Positions 61,937-64,000 of a DNA stretch of 64,000 nucleotides are shown here, piece after piece. This DNA is from Flavobacteriales bacterium. Its GTDB lineage: Bacteria > Bacteroidota > Bacteroidia > Flavobacteriales_F > PHOS-HE28. The notes beneath the pieces are model-generated. The model was not told where the DNA came from. It did no database searches and saw only the letters and a program-made list of their open reading frames with translations. Each line of letters starts with the position of its first letter. The stretch's first letter is position 1. Made by a program: the position numbers and the translations under genes. The DNA lies in the NCBI GenBank assembly GCA_020635695.1, contig JACJZH010000008.1, forward strand, positions 127,056 to 191,055. The letters are read 5' to 3'.

Positions 61937-62992
61937 TCAAGGCACCTCCACCGTATTGAGCACCCGGTCGATGATCTCGCCCACCTGGATGTCCTCGGCC
62001 TCGGCCTCGTAGGTCAGTCCCAACCGGTGGCGCAGCACATCGGGGCACACGGCGCGTACATCCTCGGGGATCACGTAGCCGCGGCGCTTGGTGAAGGCCA
62101 GGGCCTTGGCGGCCAGCGCCATGTTGATGCTGGCACGCGGACTGCCACCGAACGCGATCAGCGACGCCAGGTCGGCCAGCTTGTGTTGTTCGGGCTTCCG
62201 GGTGGCATGCACGATGTCCACGATGTACTGCTCGATCTTCTCGTCCATGTACACCTCGCGCACCAGCTGGCGGGCGGCCAGCACTTCCTCCGGCTTCACC
62301 ACCACCTGGGGTTGGGCCATTCCACCGGGCCGCACGTTCTGGCGGATGATGAGCTTCTCCTCATCCGGCTTGGGGTAGTCCAGCACCACCTTCAACATGA
62401 AGCGGTCGGTCTGAGCCTCGGGCAGGGGATAGGTGCCCTCCTGTTCGATCGGGTTCATGGTGGCCAGCACCAGGAAGGGCTCCGGCAGGTGGAAGGTCTC
62501 CTGACCGATGGTGACCTGGCGTTCCTGCATGGCCTCCAGCAGCGCGCTCTGCACCTTGGCGGGCGCCCGGTTGATCTCGTCGGCCAGGATGAAGTTGCTG
62601 AAGAGCGGACCCTTCTTCACGCTGAACTCCTCGTTCTTCTGGCTGTAGATCAGCGTGCCGATCAGGTCGGCCGGCAGGAGGTCGGGCGTGAACTGGATCC
62701 GGCTGAAATCCACGTGGATGGTCTTTGCCAGGGCCTTGATCGCGAGCGTCTTGGCCAGACCGGGTACGCCTTCCAGCAGGATGTGCCCGTCGGCCAGCAG
62801 GGCCACGAGCAGCTTTTGCACCATGTCCTTCTGGCCCACGATCACCTTCTCCATCTCGCGATCGATCAGGTCCACGAAGGCGCTGGCGTGCTGGATGCGT
62901 TCGTTCAGCTGCCGGATGCTGTCGGCGGTGACGGTGCCGGCCGGCGTTGCTGCCGGGGTGGGGGATGGTTCCGGGGTATGCTCCATGTCCAT
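61937..62992 (-). CDS. MoxR-family AAA+ ATPase
   Basis: A 351-residue AAA+ ATPase of the MoxR group, which acts like a chaperone for metal insertion or assembly of vWA proteins. Walker A is EGVPGLAKT (residues 74-82), Walker B FILADEINRAPAK, sensor-1 LVLATMNPIEQEG and the lid SPRASINMALAAKA. The start is MDMEH at 62992 (or 62986); the first 35 residues are Pro/Thr-rich and probably unfolded. First gene of the Bat operon. A CAACTTTG element near 63010 is a possible -7 box. Confidence 0.95.
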   Translation of the reverse strand: MDMEHTPEPSPTPAATPAGTVTADSIRQLNERIQHASAFVDLIDREMEKVIVGQKDMVQKLLVALLADGHILLEGVPGLAKTLAIKALAKTIHVDFSRIQFTPDLLPADLIGTLIYSQKNEEFSVKKGPLFSNFILADEINRAPAKVQSALLEAMQERQVTIGQETFHLPEPFLVLATMNPIEQEGTYPLPEAQTDRFMLKVVLDYPKPDEEKLIIRQNVRPGGMAQPQVVVKPEEVLAARQLVREVYMDEKIEQYIVDIVHATRKPEQHKLADLASLIAFGGSPRASINMALAAKALAFTKRRGYVIPEDVRAVCPDVLRHRLGLTYEAEAEDIQVGEIIDRVLNTVEVP

Positions 62993-63099
62993 GCGGTCTG
63001 TGTGCTCCGACAAAGTTGCCCTTCCAACGCCGCCCGGTAAAGGCAGGGCCGCGTTAAAGTCTGTTAACCATCCGTCACCGTCCGTTGTTCCGCGCCAGC

Positions 63100-63107
63100 T
63101 ACCTTGC
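63100..63107 (+). promoter_or_regulatory. -7 element 4 bases before the MazG-like start
   Basis: TACCTTGC, close to TAnnTTTG, then CTGC and the ATG at 63112. Predicts a leaderless mRNA. Confidence 0.4.
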
Positions 63108-63111
63108 CTGC

Positions 63112-63555
63112 ATGGACCAGCAAGACGCCCCCCTGACCATGAACGAGGCCATCGGCCATGTGCGCACCTTCCACGATGCCTTCGGCATTGCCAACGCCGA
63201 CGGGCCCGTGGCCGATATCGGGGACCGGGAGGCCCTGCTCCGCTACAAATTGATCCGGGAGGAGAACGAGGAGTACCTGGACGCGGCATTGCGGGGCGAC
63301 CTCGTGGAGGTGGCCGATGCCTTGGGCGACATCCTCTACATCCTTTGCGGAACCCTGCTCAAGCACGGTCTTGGCCACAAGATCGACGCCGTGTTCCGCG
63401 AGATCCAACGGAGCAACATGAGCAAGCTCGGTGAGGACGGCAGGCCGATCTACCGCGAGGATGGCAAGGTGTTGAAGGGCCCCGGGTATTTCAGGCCGGA
63501 CATCGCTGCGGTGTTGGAAGGAACAAGGCAAGAAGAGAAAGGAACCAAGAATTGA
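63112..63555 (+). CDS. MazG-like nucleotide pyrophosphohydrolase
   Basis: A 147-residue all-alpha protein of the MazG/phosphoribosyl-ATP pyrophosphohydrolase-like superfamily. The metal-binding pattern is visible as REENEEYLDAALRGDLVEVADALGD, matching ExxE...ExxD, with a following helix ILYILCGTLLKHGL. These enzymes hydrolyse nucleoside triphosphates to monophosphates, often for house-cleaning. The ATG at 63112 is chosen over 63085 because of the -7 element directly upstream. The C-terminal tail is a Lys/Glu-rich extension. It is followed after 4 bases by the four-helix-bundle gene. Confidence 0.88.
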   Translation: MDQQDAPLTMNEAIGHVRTFHDAFGIANADGPVADIGDREALLRYKLIREENEEYLDAALRGDLVEVADALGDILYILCGTLLKHGLGHKIDAVFREIQRSNMSKLGEDGRPIYREDGKVLKGPGYFRPDIAAVLEGTRQEEKGTKN

Positions 63556-63559
63556 AGAG

Positions 63560-63970
63560 ATGGATGCCGTCCACGAAGATGTTGGCGCTGGGCTCACCGG
63601 CCGCGGGAAGCAGCCTCTGGAGCCGAGGTTGGAGCGGTTCGCCATCACTGCGGTTCGTCTTGCGGAAAGCCTGCCCAATACCTGCGCAGGCCGATACTAT
63701 GCCGACCAGCTGTTGCGCGCTGCGGGTTCGGCTGCGTTGAACTACGCGGAAAGCCAGGGAGGGTCCACACATCGCGACTTCACCAACAAGCTCAAGCTGG
63801 TCTTCCGCGAACTTCGCGAGGCCCGGCTTGCCGTCCGGATCATCCAGGGAGCTGGCATTCATCCAGGGAACACCGACTTGAGCGATCTTCTTTCGGAAGC
63901 GGATGAACTGGTCGCGATCCTGGCGGCCTCGGTGAAGAAAGCCGAACAGCGCAGCCCTCGCCGAACTTGA
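63560..63970 (+). CDS. Four helix bundle protein (S23 rRNA-intervening-sequence type)
   Basis: A 136-residue alpha-helical protein. Helices such as ERFAITAVRLAESLPN, GRYYADQLLRAAGSAALNYA, DFTNKLKLVFRELREARLAV and LSDLLSEADELVAILAASVK match the four-helix-bundle family (TIGR02436/S23 type), widespread in Bacteroidota and sometimes encoded in 23S rRNA intervening sequences. Function unknown; it may bind nucleic acid or other proteins. It starts 4 bases after the MazG-like stop, and may be co-transcribed. The last 30 bases of the window after it hold nothing recognisable. Confidence 0.85.
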   Translation: MDAVHEDVGAGLTGRGKQPLEPRLERFAITAVRLAESLPNTCAGRYYADQLLRAAGSAALNYAESQGGSTHRDFTNKLKLVFRELREARLAVRIIQGAGIHPGNTDLSDLLSEADELVAILAASVKKAEQRSPRRT

Positions 63971-64000
63971 TCGCAGGCACCGTCCTCTTTCTTCCCATCT

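Noticed and set aside
61061..63040. 659-codon plus-strand frame opposite DUF58 and moxR
   Set aside because: Shadow frame with low-complexity His/Gly/Leu content, fully covered by two recognisable genes.

Overview
The window is a dense, GC-rich bacterial chromosome segment with short intergenic gaps (none over about 300 bases). It has no phage, plasmid, CRISPR or insertion-sequence signature. The organism is almost certainly a Bacteroidota of Flavobacteriales type. Supporting signs are TAnnTTTG-type -7 promoter elements with almost no Shine-Dalgarno sequences, large secreted proteins that appear to carry type IX secretion (T9SS) C-terminal sorting domains, a complete MoxR/Bat (aerotolerance-type) operon, a fused RibBA, a split transketolase, YqgE, a START-like domain protein, and a choice-of-anchor-B/LVIVD protein. 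These assignments rest on reading protein motifs by eye; no database search was run.

Layout, left to right. 1-4.0 kb (minus): split transketolase (two half-genes) with a secreted von Willebrand factor A protein wedged between them, followed by an ECF sigma factor and the first 25 codons of a probable sigma-associated protein. 4.0-8.4 kb: an exported SAM methyltransferase, a tiny membrane protein, YchF and an M3 metallopeptidase lipoprotein. 8.5-14.3 kb: topoisomerase IV, parE and parC, separated by two small overlapping envelope genes. 14.3-20.9 kb: a tandem universal stress protein, two large secreted proteins (one with eight repeats, one of the LVIVD/choice-of-anchor-B type) and a TPR protein. 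20.9-31.5 kb: tsaD, a TamB-like giant, ribBA, two glycosyltransferases and an LptF/LptG permease. 31.5-38.3 kb: three DNA-binding-type genes (an H1-like tail fused to a START-like domain, a stand-alone H1-like protein, and HU) around tRNA-Met, rhomboid protease, GmhB-like phosphatase, class IV aminotransferase, YqgE, pdxH and trmH. 38.5-45.8 kb: fmt, a 3-methyladenine glycosylase, recQ, branched-chain aminotransferase, J-domain protein, SixA-type phosphatase and unknown proteins. 45.9-51.2 kb: clpB, NlpC/P60 hydrolase, thiolase and a Ser-Pro-Arg tRNA cluster. 51.4-54.6 kb: a secreted parallel beta-helix protein. 54.6-63.0 kb (minus): moxR, DUF58, a DUF4381-like protein, batA, batB, batC, batD and batE in one tightly overlapped operon. 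The right edge holds a MazG-like pyrophosphohydrolase and a four-helix-bundle protein.

Most of the content is housekeeping: DNA topology and repair, translation accuracy, cofactor synthesis and envelope biogenesis. The unusual points are the histone-tail/START fusion, the vWA gene inside the transketolase operon, the envelope genes inside the topoisomerase IV operon, an exported methyltransferase, several promoters placed 4 nt before start codons (predicted leaderless mRNAs), and a shared terminator-tail sequence behind tRNA genes and clpB.
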